Part shown: positions 1 to 7,555 of the stretch, piece by piece
Layout: every line of letters starts with the position of its first letter
Numbering within the stretch: position 1 is the stretch's first letter
Source of the DNA: an uncultured Actinomycetes bacterium
GTDB lineage: Bacteria; Actinomycetota; Thermoleophilia; Miltoncostaeales; Miltoncostaeaceae
Length of the DNA: 8,200 nucleotides
Direction of reading: 5' to 3'
NCBI GenBank assembly: GCA_903866425.1
Contig: CAIPNN010000085.1
Location: 1-8,200, forward strand
Translations under genes and position numbers: made by a program
The notes under the pieces: model-generated
What the model was told of the DNA's origin: nothing
What the model saw: only the letters and a program-made list of their open reading frames with translations
Database searches by the model: none

Positions 1-66
1 AACCCGCGCGTGGAGGCCGTGCGGCAGTTCGCGCAGGTATCCGGGCTGCCCGAGCGCACCTCTTGA
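1..66 (+). CDS. C-terminal end of an unidentified protein (partial, 5' end outside the window)
   Basis: Frame 1 is open from the first base and ends at TGA 64-66, encoding 21 residues that finish GLPERTS. That is too short to assign a family. The reason to treat it as a real gene end is its junction: its stop codon overlaps the TTG start of the histidine kinase by 4 bp (TTGA, 63-66), the same architecture as the next junction downstream (GTGA, 1799-1802). It is therefore probably the first visible gene of the same operon, possibly another signalling component, although nothing in the 21 residues shows this. Confidence 0.55.
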   Translation, partial: NPRVEAVRQFAQVSGLPERTS

Positions 67-1802
67 TCACCCGCCGCATGGGCGGACCCAGCGCCCTCAG
101 CTGGACGGCGTTCTGGGTGTGCCTGGTGACATCGATCGCCGGCAACATGACCGACCGCTTCACGAGCCAGTCGGGATTCAACGTCGTGCTCAACCTCGCC
201 GCCAACGTGGCAGCCGTGGCGGCGATGTTCGCGGTGATGGTCGCTCTGCGGCCGTTGCTGCTGCGCGACGTCGCCGTCAGGCCCCGCCCGGGACGGGCCC
301 TCGTGATGTTCGTGGTCGGCGCCATCGTCCGCGGCGTCGTGCTGGGCCTGCTGCTCGGCCTCATGGGCACGGGCGAGCCGCGCCTGCTTTTCCGGGTGAT
401 CGCCTCGGTCATCACCATCACTCTCGCGATGTCCATCACCGCGACGATCGTGGACCTCGTGCGCACCAGCCAGGCGCGCCGCCGCCAACTGAGGGCGCAG
501 GGGGACGATCTGCGCCGGGCGGAAGACGACGCAATCGCCAAGTCGGCGGAAATCCAGGAGAGGGCGACCGCGCAGGTGCGAAGCCTGCTGCTCGACCGCC
601 TGGCAGCGCTGAAGGGCGGCCGGGTCGATGATCTCGCACCGGGGCTGCGGGCCGACGCCGATGAGGTGATCCGGCCGATGAGCCACGAGATGGTGCACCT
701 GCCGGCCCCAGCGCCACGGGCGGCTGAGCCCACCGGTTTCGGGCGCATCCGATGGGCCGACGTGTGGAACGCGGCTTCGCTGGGCCAGCCGTTCCGTCCG
801 CTCTGGGGAGCCGTGCTGCTGATGGTGATGAGCCTCAGCATGCTCACCGCCTACAACGCCAGCCTCGCGCGCGGGCTCGCCTATGCGGTGATTGGCGGCC
901 TGCTCATCGCGGGCGCGCTCGCGTTGCTTGGATGGCTCGTCACGCCGCGGCTTCGGACGATGAGCCCAGGCGCGCGCGGCCCCGCACTCGTCGCCAGCGG
1001 GTTCGTCGGCCTGGTGGCCGCAGGGGCTGCATGGGGCGTGATCATGAGTGCTGCGGGCAGCGACAACGCATGGCGCAGCCCCATCAGCATCATGATCGGA
1101 GGGCTCGTGGTGGTGCTGGGCCTGTCGATCGAACAGGGGCACCGTCGTCAGGCGGACACCGCCGACGCCGAGCTGGTGGCGAGCAATGCGCGCCTGCAGT
1201 ACGCGGCCGCTGTTGCCGGGGCCGTCGCGTGGCATGAGGAGCGCCGGATGTCGCGGGCGCTGCATGGCCCGGTGCAGACCGCCGTGCGCGCAGCGGCAAT
1301 GCGCGTCGAGCAGGGCGATCTGGCGGGGGCGGAGCAGCTGCTGGTGGAGGCCCTCGGCCACCTGGAGCCCGGCAGGCAGGGCACCGGGGTGCGCGAGGCC
1401 CTCGCGGGCGTGGCCAAGGCATGGGACGGCCTGTGCACCGTGCAGGTAGCGCTGCCCGACGACCTCGCAGCGCGCATTGACGACCACCCGCCACTGGCGT
1501 CATCGGTGGTGGACATCTGCACCGACGCCTGCTCAAACGCCGTGCGCCACGGGGGCGCGGCGAACGTCGCCGTACTCGCCCAGCCGGCCGGCGACACCGT
1601 GGAACTCGTGGTGTCGGACGACGGCGCCCCCGATGCCGGCGCCGGGCTGCCGGGCCTGGGCTCGGCGATGCTCGACGACGTGAGCCTCACGTGGCTGCGG
1701 CGCCGTGAGGATGGGCGCTCTGTGCTGCGGGCCACACTCCCCCTTGGTGGTGCTCGCACCCCCGCAGCGCGGCACGGAGTGGTTGATACGGTCGCCCTGT
1801 GA
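63..1802 (+). CDS. Atypical membrane sensor histidine kinase, HisKA_3/HATPase type
   Basis: 579 residues. There are two hydrophobic blocks, each apparently of four membrane helices: about 11-29, 40-66, 78-101 and 108-133, then about 243-265, 270-293, 307-329 and 339-356. Between them lies a charged, probably coiled-coil cytoplasmic segment (about 134-190). A second helical stretch (about 360-398) leads into an H-box RRMSRALHGPVQTAV with H401, matching the dimerisation/phosphoacceptor helix of NarL/DesK-type kinases. A HATPase_c domain follows: N-box SNAVRHG (N492), G1-like SDDGAP (about 518-523) and G2-like GLPGLG (about 528-533). The usual acidic residue after the phosphoacceptor His is Gly402, so autophosphorylation may be altered. 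No extracellular sensor domain is visible; the membrane blocks may do the sensing. The TTG at 63 is chosen because it overlaps the upstream stop; ATG at 78 is the alternative start. The likely partner is the receiver-like protein directly downstream. The family call is good; its activity and signal are unknown. Confidence 0.82.
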   Translation: MITRRMGGPSALSWTAFWVCLVTSIAGNMTDRFTSQSGFNVVLNLAANVAAVAAMFAVMVALRPLLLRDVAVRPRPGRALVMFVVGAIVRGVVLGLLLGLMGTGEPRLLFRVIASVITITLAMSITATIVDLVRTSQARRRQLRAQGDDLRRAEDDAIAKSAEIQERATAQVRSLLLDRLAALKGGRVDDLAPGLRADADEVIRPMSHEMVHLPAPAPRAAEPTGFGRIRWADVWNAASLGQPFRPLWGAVLLMVMSLSMLTAYNASLARGLAYAVIGGLLIAGALALLGWLVTPRLRTMSPGARGPALVASGFVGLVAAGAAWGVIMSAAGSDNAWRSPISIMIGGLVVVLGLSIEQGHRRQADTADAELVASNARLQYAAAVAGAVAWHEERRMSRALHGPVQTAVRAAAMRVEQGDLAGAEQLLVEALGHLEPGRQGTGVREALAGVAKAWDGLCTVQVALPDDLAARIDDHPPLASSVVDICTDACSNAVRHGGAANVAVLAQPAGDTVELVVSDDGAPDAGAGLPGLGSAMLDDVSLTWLRRREDGRSVLRATLPLGGARTPAARHGVVDTVAL

Positions 1803-2179
1803 CCGATCAGCCGCTCGTCATCGCCCTCTGCCCCGACCTGATGATGCGGTCGCGCATCGAGAGCGGGCTTGAGATCGCCGGGTACCGCCTGCGAGTGGTG
1901 GGCGGCCCCACGCGCCTGGCCGAGGCGCTGGCCGACGAGACCCCGGCCTGCCTGCTCATCGACCTCGAGGCCGGTGACGACGCCATCGCGCTCATCGAGC
2001 GCCTGCGCACCGACGACACCACCCGCGCCATTCCGCTTGCCGCGTTCGCGGGCCACACACGGGAAGACCTGATCGACGCAGCACGCGAGGCGGGTGCCGA
2101 CCCGGTGGTCGCACGAGGGCAGGCGGCCATGGGCACGGGGAAGGTCGTCACCAACGCCATCGCTGCGCACACCGCGTAG
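1799..2179 (+). CDS. Small stand-alone receiver-like (probable pseudo-receiver) protein
   Basis: 126 residues with no output domain. The fold pattern is that of a CheY-like receiver: strand VIAL (6-9), helix about 17-27, strand CLLID ending at D55 (the phosphoacceptor position), helix about 60-71, then PLAAF and AGADPVVAR. The active site is incomplete. Of the acidic pair at the end of the first strand only D13 remains (position 12 is Pro). The conserved Thr/Ser of strand 4 is Ala84, and the invariant Lys of strand 5 is Arg106. It may still accept phosphate at D55, but the standard switch is unlikely to work, so a phosphorylation-independent protein-binding role is possible. The GTG start overlaps the kinase stop (GTGA). 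No Shine-Dalgarno lies at a useful distance, so translation probably depends on reinitiation. The kinase is its natural partner. Alternative: a divergent single-domain response regulator that is still active. Confidence 0.75.
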   Translation: MTDQPLVIALCPDLMMRSRIESGLEIAGYRLRVVGGPTRLAEALADETPACLLIDLEAGDDAIALIERLRTDDTTRAIPLAAFAGHTREDLIDAAREAGADPVVARGQAAMGTGKVVTNAIAAHTA

Positions 2180-2192
2180 GCGCCTGCACCAC

Positions 2193-2198
2193 TAGGCT
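2193..2198 (+). promoter_or_regulatory. Candidate -10 box (TAGGCT) for leaderless metH transcription
   Basis: TAGGCT ends 8 nt before the GTG start of metH and fits the TAnnnT pattern of actinobacterial -10 elements when transcription begins at or next to the start codon. No Shine-Dalgarno is present in the 27-bp gap, which supports a leaderless message. No convincing -35 hexamer was seen. The gap is too short for a cobalamin or SAM riboswitch. Confidence 0.45.
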
Positions 2199-2206
2199 TC
2201 CCCGAC

Positions 2207-5200
2207 GTGAAGAACGCTGGTCTCTACCTACCGGCCCTCCAGCAAGGCGTCGTCGTATTCGACGGCGGGATGGGCACACAGATCCAGGCACGCGACCTCA
2301 CCGCCGATGACTACGGCGGCGGGGCGCTTGAGGGTGCCGTCGATTACCTGTCGGTCACCCGACCCGACGTGATCGAGGAGATCCACCGGGCCTACCTCGA
2401 CGCCGGTGCGCAGGCGGTTGAGACCAACTCGTTCCAGGCCACGGCCATGCGGCTTGCCGAGTGGCAGCGCCCCGACGGCGGCAACCTTGCCGAGTTCGTC
2501 ACCGACATCAACGTGGCCGCAGCCGCCAACGCCCGCCGGGCATGCGACGACTACGAGGCGGCCGACGGCATTCCGCGCTTCGTCGTCGGTTCCATCGGCC
2601 CCACCGGCATGCTGCCGGGCACCGACGACCCGAAGCTGTCGGGCATCACGTTCGACGAGCTGGCCGACCAGATCCGCACGCAGGCCAAGGGCCTGATGCA
2701 GGGTGGCGCCGACGTACTGCTCATCGAGACCCAGCAGGACATCCTCGAGACCCGCGCCGCCATCCAGGGAATTCGCCTGGCGTTTGACGACATGGGTACC
2801 CGCGTACCGATTCAGGCGCAGGTGGCTCTCGACCAGACCGGCCGCATGCTGCTTGGCACCGACGTGGGCGCCGTGGTCACGATTCTCGAGGCCATGGGCG
2901 TTGACGTGATCGGCACCAACTGCTCCGTGGGCCCCGAGCACCTGCGCGAGCCGGTGTCGTACATGTGCACCCACTCGCACAAGCCCATCTCGGTGGTGCC
3001 GAATGCCGGCCTGCCGCGCAACGTGGGTGGCGTGGCGCACTACGACCTCGACCCCGATGGCATGGCCAAGCAGATCGCCGCCATGGTGGCCGACTTCGGC
3101 CCCAACGTGGTGGGTGGCTGCTGCGGAAGCACGCCCGACCACATCCGCGCCATCGTCGCCGCGCTCAAGGATGTGACCCCGCACAAGCGCCCGGTCGTGC
3201 CCAACACGCCGCGGGTTGCAAGCGCCATGCGCACCGTTGACCTCGGCCAGGAGCCCCGCCCCACCATCGTGGGCGAGCGCGTCAACACCCAGGGCAGCCG
3301 CAAGATCAAGGAAATGATCCTCGCCGACGACTACGACGGCGCGCTTGCGGTGGCCCGCGAGCAGGTGGAGTTCGGAGCCCACGTGCTCGACGTGTGTGTG
3401 GCCCTCACCGAGCGCGTTGACGAGGCCGCCCAGATCGCCATCCTCACCAAGAAGCTGGCGATGGGCGTTGAGGCCCCGCTGATGATCGACAGCACCGAGG
3501 CCGACGCCGTTGAGGCCGCGCTTGCCGCCTACCCCGGCCGCGCCATCGTCAACTCCATCAACATGGAGAACGGGCGCGTCAAGATCGACCAGGTGGTGCC
3601 CATCGTCAAGAAGCACGGCGCTGCCGTGGTGGCGCTGACCATTGATGATGAGATCGGCATGGCCAAGACGGGCGAGGAGAAGCTGCGCATCGCCCGCAAG
3701 ATCCACGACCTCGCATGCGGTGAGTACGGGCTGGCGCCCGAGGCCCTCATCTTCGACGCGCTCACCTTCACCCTGGCAACGGGTGAGGAGGAGTACCGGT
3801 TCTCAGGTGCGGCCACCATCGAGGGCATCCGCCTGATCAAGGAGAACCTGCCCGGCGTGTTCACCAGCCTGGGCGTGAGCAACGTCTCGTTTGGCCTCGC
3901 CCCCGCCGCCCGCGCCACGCTCAACAGCGTGTTCCTGGCCCGTGCCGTTGACGCCGGGCTGGATCTCGCCATGATCAACCCCACCCACATCCGGCCCATG
4001 GGTGAGATCCCCGCCGACGAGGTTGAGCTTGCCGACGACCTCATCTTCGGCCGGCGCGAGGACGCCCTTCCCCGTTTCATCGCCAAGTACGAGGGCGTGG
4101 AGGCCCAGGAGGCCCCCGACCCCACCGCGCGCTTCAAGGACATGCCGCCCGACGAGGTGATTTTCGAGCGCATCCTGCACCGGGTGCCCGAGGGCGTGGA
4201 GTCCGACGTGGACGCCGCGCTCGACGAGCGCGGAGCGCGCGCCAACGACGAGGCCATCGAGGTGCTCAACGAGGTGCTGCTGCCCGCCATGAAGGAAGTG
4301 GGCGACCGCTTCGGCCGCGGCGAGCTCATCCTGCCCTACGTGCTGCAGAGCGCCGAGGTGATGAAGAAGAGCGTGGCGCACCTTGAGCAGTTCCTCGACC
4401 AGGTTGAGGGCTACACCAAGGGCACTGTGGTGCTTGCCACCGTGTACGGCGACGTGCACGACATCGGCAAGAACCTCGTGGGCACCATCCTCAAGAACAA
4501 CGGCTACACGGTGCACGACCTTGGCCGTCAGGTGCCGGTGACCGCCATCATCGATGCCGCCGAGGAGCACAACGCCGACGTGATTGGCGTGTCGGCCCTG
4601 CTGGTGAGCACCAGCAAGCAGATGCCGCTCTTGGTGCAGGAACTGGCGGCGCGCGGCAAGGACTACCCGGTGCTCATCGGTGGCGCGGCAATCAACAAGC
4701 AGTTCGGCTGGCGCACGATGTTCCTCGAGGACGGCGAGCCGTACGGGCCGGGCGTGTTCTATTGCAAGGATGCCTTCGACGGCCTGGGCGCGGTTGACCG
4801 CCTGCAGGACCCTGCCGACCGCCCGGTATTTGCGCAGGAGCGCCTCGACGAGGCCCGCACCGCCAGCGAGAAGGCCACCGAGGTGGCGTCGCGTCCGCGT
4901 CCGACGGCCGAGCCGGTGGTGCTCGACGAGGCCCCCGTGCCCGAGCCGCCCTTCTGGGGCCCGCGCATGGTTGAGGAGTTCGACCTCGACGAGATGTTCG
5001 CCCGTATGGACGAGCGCTCGCTGTACAAGATGTCGTGGGGCGGTCGCGGGCAGGATGACGCCGAGTACCAGCGCATCGTGAAGGAAGAGTTTGAGCCCCG
5101 CCGCAAGGCCATGGAGCGCTCATCCATCGCCGAGGGCTGGATCGTGCCGCGCGGCACCTACGGGTACTTCCCCGCCAACCGCGATGGCGACGAGGTGGTG

Positions 5201-5728
5201 GTGTTCGACCCCGATACGGGTGACGAGACCGCGCGCTTCGACTTCCCGCGTCAGGACGAAGGCCGCCTGCTGTGCCTGGCCGACTACCTGCGCCCCATCG
5301 AGAGCGGCGTGCGCGACGTCATCGCGCTGCAGGCCGTCACCGTCGGGCAGGAGGCCACTGAGTACCTCGACCGCCTGCAGGCCGCAGAGGAATACACCGA
5401 GGCCTACTTCGCCCACGGGCTTGCCGTTGAGGCCGCCGAGGGTATGGCCGACCTGGTGCACGCACGCATCAAGCGCGAGCTCGGCCTCGGCACCGATCAG
5501 GGCCGCCGCTACTCGTGGGGCTACCCGGCGTGCCCGGACGTTGAGCAGCACGCCGACGTGCTGCGACTGCTGAGCCCCTTCCCCGAGGCCATGGGCATGG
5601 GCCTCACCAGCGCCTGCCAGCTCACGCCCGAGCAGAGCACCGCGGCCATCATCATGCATCACCCGCAGGCCACGTATTTCTCGGCCAGGCGCCGTAACCG
5701 CCTGCCCGAGGGCGACCCCGCCGCCTGA
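2207..5728 (+). CDS. metH: Cobalamin-dependent methionine synthase (EC 2.1.1.13), complete four-module enzyme
   Basis: 1173 residues, close to the roughly 1230 of E. coli MetH, with all modules. The homocysteine-binding barrel (about 1-320) starts with FDGGMGTQ and has zinc ligands C239 (TNCSVGP) and C305/C306 (GGCCGSTP). The methyltetrahydrofolate barrel (about 353-625) has VGERVNTQGSRK, HVLDVCVALTER and MIDSTEA. The B12 cap is at about 645-735. The B12 domain (about 739-870) has DVHDIGKN with cobalt ligand H751, SAL at 796-798 and GG at 825-826. The reactivation domain (about 905-1173) keeps the SAM-site pattern R1101-x-x-x-G1105-Y1106 in GYPACPD, and HHPQATYF near the end. It moves a methyl group from methyltetrahydrofolate through cobalamin to homocysteine in the cytoplasm. 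The reactivation module is about 60 residues shorter than in E. coli. The GTG start lies a typical distance before the first barrel motif; the next Met (M23) is inside that motif. Val codons before Asp/Glu are unusually biased to GTT (see findings). Confidence 0.97.
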   Translation: MKNAGLYLPALQQGVVVFDGGMGTQIQARDLTADDYGGGALEGAVDYLSVTRPDVIEEIHRAYLDAGAQAVETNSFQATAMRLAEWQRPDGGNLAEFVTDINVAAAANARRACDDYEAADGIPRFVVGSIGPTGMLPGTDDPKLSGITFDELADQIRTQAKGLMQGGADVLLIETQQDILETRAAIQGIRLAFDDMGTRVPIQAQVALDQTGRMLLGTDVGAVVTILEAMGVDVIGTNCSVGPEHLREPVSYMCTHSHKPISVVPNAGLPRNVGGVAHYDLDPDGMAKQIAAMVADFGPNVVGGCCGSTPDHIRAIVAALKDVTPHKRPVVPNTPRVASAMRTVDLGQEPRPTIVGERVNTQGSRKIKEMILADDYDGALAVAREQVEFGAHVLDVCVALTERVDEAAQIAILTKKLAMGVEAPLMIDSTEADAVEAALAAYPGRAIVNSINMENGRVKIDQVVPIVKKHGAAVVALTIDDEIGMAKTGEEKLRIARKIHDLACGEYGLAPEALIFDALTFTLATGEEEYRFSGAATIEGIRLIKENLPGVFTSLGVSNVSFGLAPAARATLNSVFLARAVDAGLDLAMINPTHIRPMGEIPADEVELADDLIFGRREDALPRFIAKYEGVEAQEAPDPTARFKDMPPDEVIFERILHRVPEGVESDVDAALDERGARANDEAIEVLNEVLLPAMKEVGDRFGRGELILPYVLQSAEVMKKSVAHLEQFLDQVEGYTKGTVVLATVYGDVHDIGKNLVGTILKNNGYTVHDLGRQVPVTAIIDAAEEHNADVIGVSALLVSTSKQMPLLVQELAARGKDYPVLIGGAAINKQFGWRTMFLEDGEPYGPGVFYCKDAFDGLGAVDRLQDPADRPVFAQERLDEARTASEKATEVASRPRPTAEPVVLDEAPVPEPPFWGPRMVEEFDLDEMFARMDERSLYKMSWGGRGQDDAEYQRIVKEEFEPRRKAMERSSIAEGWIVPRGTYGYFPANRDGDEVVVFDPDTGDETARFDFPRQDEGRLLCLADYLRPIESGVRDVIALQAVTVGQEATEYLDRLQAAEEYTEAYFAHGLAVEAAEGMADLVHARIKRELGLGTDQGRRYSWGYPACPDVEQHADVLRLLSPFPEAMGMGLTSACQLTPEQSTAAIIMHHPQATYFSARRRNRLPEGDPAA

Positions 5729-5743
5729 CCCCATGAACACCGA

Positions 5744-5778
5744 CGCGCGGCCGCCTCACGGCCATCCGCGCGTTTGTT
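5744..5778 (+). terminator. Probable intrinsic terminator of metH
   Basis: CGCGC (5744-5748) pairs with GCGCG (5768-5772), and GGCCG (5749-5753) pairs with CGGCC (5759-5763) around the loop CCTCA. This makes a 10-bp, nearly all-GC stem with a 4-nt bulge (ATCC) on the 3' side. TTTGTT follows at 5773-5778. The hairpin begins 16 nt after the metH stop, and its T tract runs into the stop codon of the convergent - strand gene. The short, interrupted T tract and the bulge make it imperfect. No A-rich stretch on the other side suggests efficient termination of the - strand transcript. Confidence 0.6.
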
Positions 5779-7513
5779 ACGAGCGCGCCTCCACGGCATC
5801 CTGCTGCTCGGCCGGCGCACGACGCGCCGAGCCCAGCCTGACCAATTCGCGTGGCCGGGCGATCTGCCCCTCTGCCCACATGGCGGCCATGCCGATGCGC
5901 AGGTAGCCCAACGCGAGCCCCGGGTGCATCACGTAGCGGGCATCCCAGCGCGGGAAGAACTTCTCGGTGAACTTCTCCAGGCGCTTCACCTGGAACCAGC
6001 GGTCGGCAACACGCCAGCTGCGGTTGCGCATGCGCTGCACGGCCGTGTGGTGTTCACGGAAGTACCGACCGCCGGTGACGAAGTTGAGCGACACGTCGGT
6101 CACCCCCATGTCGCGGAACCCGCAGATGGCCTGCACCACCAGGAACTCCATGAGGCCGTTGGGGGTCTCCGGCGCGCGCAGCATCATCGACAGCGACTGC
6201 GTGGTGCCGCGGTGGCCGGGCACGAAGTGCATGACCCCGGCGATGGCGCCGTCAGGGCCGGTGGCCACGGCAACCCATGAGGGCTGGCTGCCCGGGTCGG
6301 CAATGCGGTGGCCGGCCATGGAGAACCCACGCTCGGGTTCGCCATCGCGGCGTTCGCGGCGAAAGCGCTCGAGGGCGTCGCGCTCATCGGCGGCCAGATC
6401 GCGCACCCGCTCCAGCCGGGCGCTGTAGCCCTCGCGCTGCACGCGGGTGACCGACTGCCGCACCTTGCGGATGGCGCGGCCCTCGAGCGAGAAGGTGGGG
6501 GCATCGACCACTGCCTCATCACCCAGGTACGCGGCGCGCAGGCCAACCTGACGCCAGTGCGGACGCATGCCCTCGGCGCCGGCCATCACACCCAGCAGCA
6601 GCCCGTGACGCGCGGCGGTATCGGCGGCCTTGGCCACGAGCCCCGGAATGGCATCGGGGTTGCCAATGGGATCGCCAGCCACAAGGAACACCCCGGCCTC
6701 CACCTGGTACGCCAGCACGGCGTCGCGATCGTCTGAGAACAGCCAGTGGTGGTCGGGACGCAGTACGAACTGCGAGAGCGACCCGCTGTCGTGGCGGCTT
6801 GCCAGATCGTCCACCCGGCGGCGGGCGACTGCGGTCTGTGGGTCGGGCACAAATGGCGGGCGACGAAGCAGCGGCGCCAGCACAACCACCAAGGCCACAA
6901 TGCCCACAAGGGCAAGCGCCTCGGGCAGCCAGTTGAAGGCGGTCGGGAAGTCCGCCGGGCCAGATCGCCAGGCGAGCAGTGCAAGCGACTCGCGCACCAC
7001 GTCGGTACCGCTGAGCTCAGGCACCGCATCGCCACGTGCCACCAGCACCGCGAGCACCCCGATCACGAATGCCCCGGCCGCGGCGAACGGCAAGCGCACC
7101 AGCGACTGACGCACGGCGGCGGGCGCGGGCACCACGGGGAATGCCCCGCGCAGGGCGTACAGCCCGATGGCCAGAAGGCCGCAGGCGACGGCGTCACCCC
7201 AATGGCGCACACCCGCGGCGGTCACCGCCATCACGCCAAGCCCACCCACGGCAATTGCAAGTGCTGCACGGCGACGCTGCGCCAGCGCCCAACCGAGCCC
7301 CAGCACCAGCATGGCCACTGGTGCAGCCAGCGCGTGTGCCCACGGCGCAGCGCGCTGCGGCAGCAAGTACCCCAGCAGATGGAAGTGGTCGGCCATGCCG
7401 GGCCACACGACGTCGAGGAGGTTCGCGAGTGCGATCGCGAACACCAGGAGGCCGATGACGACGGGGGCATTCCGGCGGAATGCGCGCGCGGATGCGCGGA
7501 GGTGCGTCAACAC
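5777..7513 (-). CDS. Membrane aminoacyl-phosphatidylglycerol synthase-like protein (MprF/LysX C-terminal family, DUF2156)
   Basis: 578 residues. The N-terminal third is membrane-embedded, with roughly six hydrophobic segments (about 15-37, 60-80, 84-104, 106-122, 141-160 and 197-216). The C-terminal cytoplasmic part (about 224-545) is a tandem acetyltransferase-fold catalytic domain. Its family landmarks in order are FVLRPDHHWLFSDD (249-262), GDPIGNP (280-286), IRKVRQSVTRVQREGY (348-363), RGFSMAG (395-401), GLMEFL (453-458) and LEKFTEKFFPRWDARY (512-527). Known members move an amino acid, often lysine, from aminoacyl-tRNA to phosphatidylglycerol, lowering membrane negative charge and giving resistance to cationic peptides. 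There is no fused lysyl-tRNA synthetase as in mycobacterial LysX, and the membrane part is shorter than the full MprF flippase, so lipid flipping may need another protein or not occur. Which amino acid and lipid it uses cannot be read from the sequence. The GTG start at 7513 has no Shine-Dalgarno but has a TAnnnT box 9 nt upstream. The gene lies 42 bp downstream of the small MetE-like gene on the same strand. Confidence 0.82.
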   Translation of the reverse strand: MLTHLRASARAFRRNAPVVIGLLVFAIALANLLDVVWPGMADHFHLLGYLLPQRAAPWAHALAAPVAMLVLGLGWALAQRRRAALAIAVGGLGVMAVTAAGVRHWGDAVACGLLAIGLYALRGAFPVVPAPAAVRQSLVRLPFAAAGAFVIGVLAVLVARGDAVPELSGTDVVRESLALLAWRSGPADFPTAFNWLPEALALVGIVALVVVLAPLLRRPPFVPDPQTAVARRRVDDLASRHDSGSLSQFVLRPDHHWLFSDDRDAVLAYQVEAGVFLVAGDPIGNPDAIPGLVAKAADTAARHGLLLGVMAGAEGMRPHWRQVGLRAAYLGDEAVVDAPTFSLEGRAIRKVRQSVTRVQREGYSARLERVRDLAADERDALERFRRERRDGEPERGFSMAGHRIADPGSQPSWVAVATGPDGAIAGVMHFVPGHRGTTQSLSMMLRAPETPNGLMEFLVVQAICGFRDMGVTDVSLNFVTGGRYFREHHTAVQRMRNRSWRVADRWFQVKRLEKFTEKFFPRWDARYVMHPGLALGYLRIGMAAMWAEGQIARPRELVRLGSARRAPAEQQDAVEARS

Positions 7514-7516
7514 GAT

Positions 7517-7539
7517 GGGCCGACTGTAGCCGCCGGCCC
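7517..7539. repeat. Inverted repeat GGGCCG/CGGCCC around a candidate -10 box
   Basis: GGGCCG (7517-7522) and CGGCCC (7534-7539) are exact 6-bp inverted arms separated by 11 bp. They flank the TACAGT box of the lysyltransferase-like gene and lie just upstream of its start codon. The repeat could be a regulator-binding site or a hairpin in read-through RNA from the upstream gene. Short GC palindromes are common in such DNA, so chance is a serious alternative. Confidence 0.3.
7523..7528 (-). promoter_or_regulatory. Candidate -10 box (TACAGT) for the lysyltransferase-like gene
   Basis: Read on the - strand, TACAGT ends 9 nt before the GTG at 7513. The spacing resembles the boxes before metH and the small - strand gene, and no Shine-Dalgarno is present, which fits leaderless initiation. 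It would let this gene be transcribed independently of the gene 42 bp upstream. No clear -35 was found. Confidence 0.4.
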
Positions 7540-7555
7540 CGACTGCGCCCGATTT

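Noticed and set aside
1148..2170. 340-codon - strand frame opposite the kinase and receiver genes
   Set aside because: It is antisense to two genes with recognisable domains, has low-complexity Ser/Arg/Ala composition and no family signature.
2180..2206. Cobalamin or SAM riboswitch before metH
   Set aside because: Such genes often have one, but the spacer is only 27 bp and no riboswitch could fit without lying inside the receiver gene, where the coding sequence looks normal.
2228..3706. Long - strand open frame (492 codons) opposite metH
   Set aside because: It lies wholly inside metH in the antisense direction. It is rich in His, Val, Gly and Ala as expected from reversing GC-rich codons and has no recognisable motif, whereas the + strand frame encodes a complete MetH.
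3803..4570. Second antisense open frame (255 codons) opposite metH
   Set aside because: Same composition artefact in the same codon register, covering the B12-domain part of metH.
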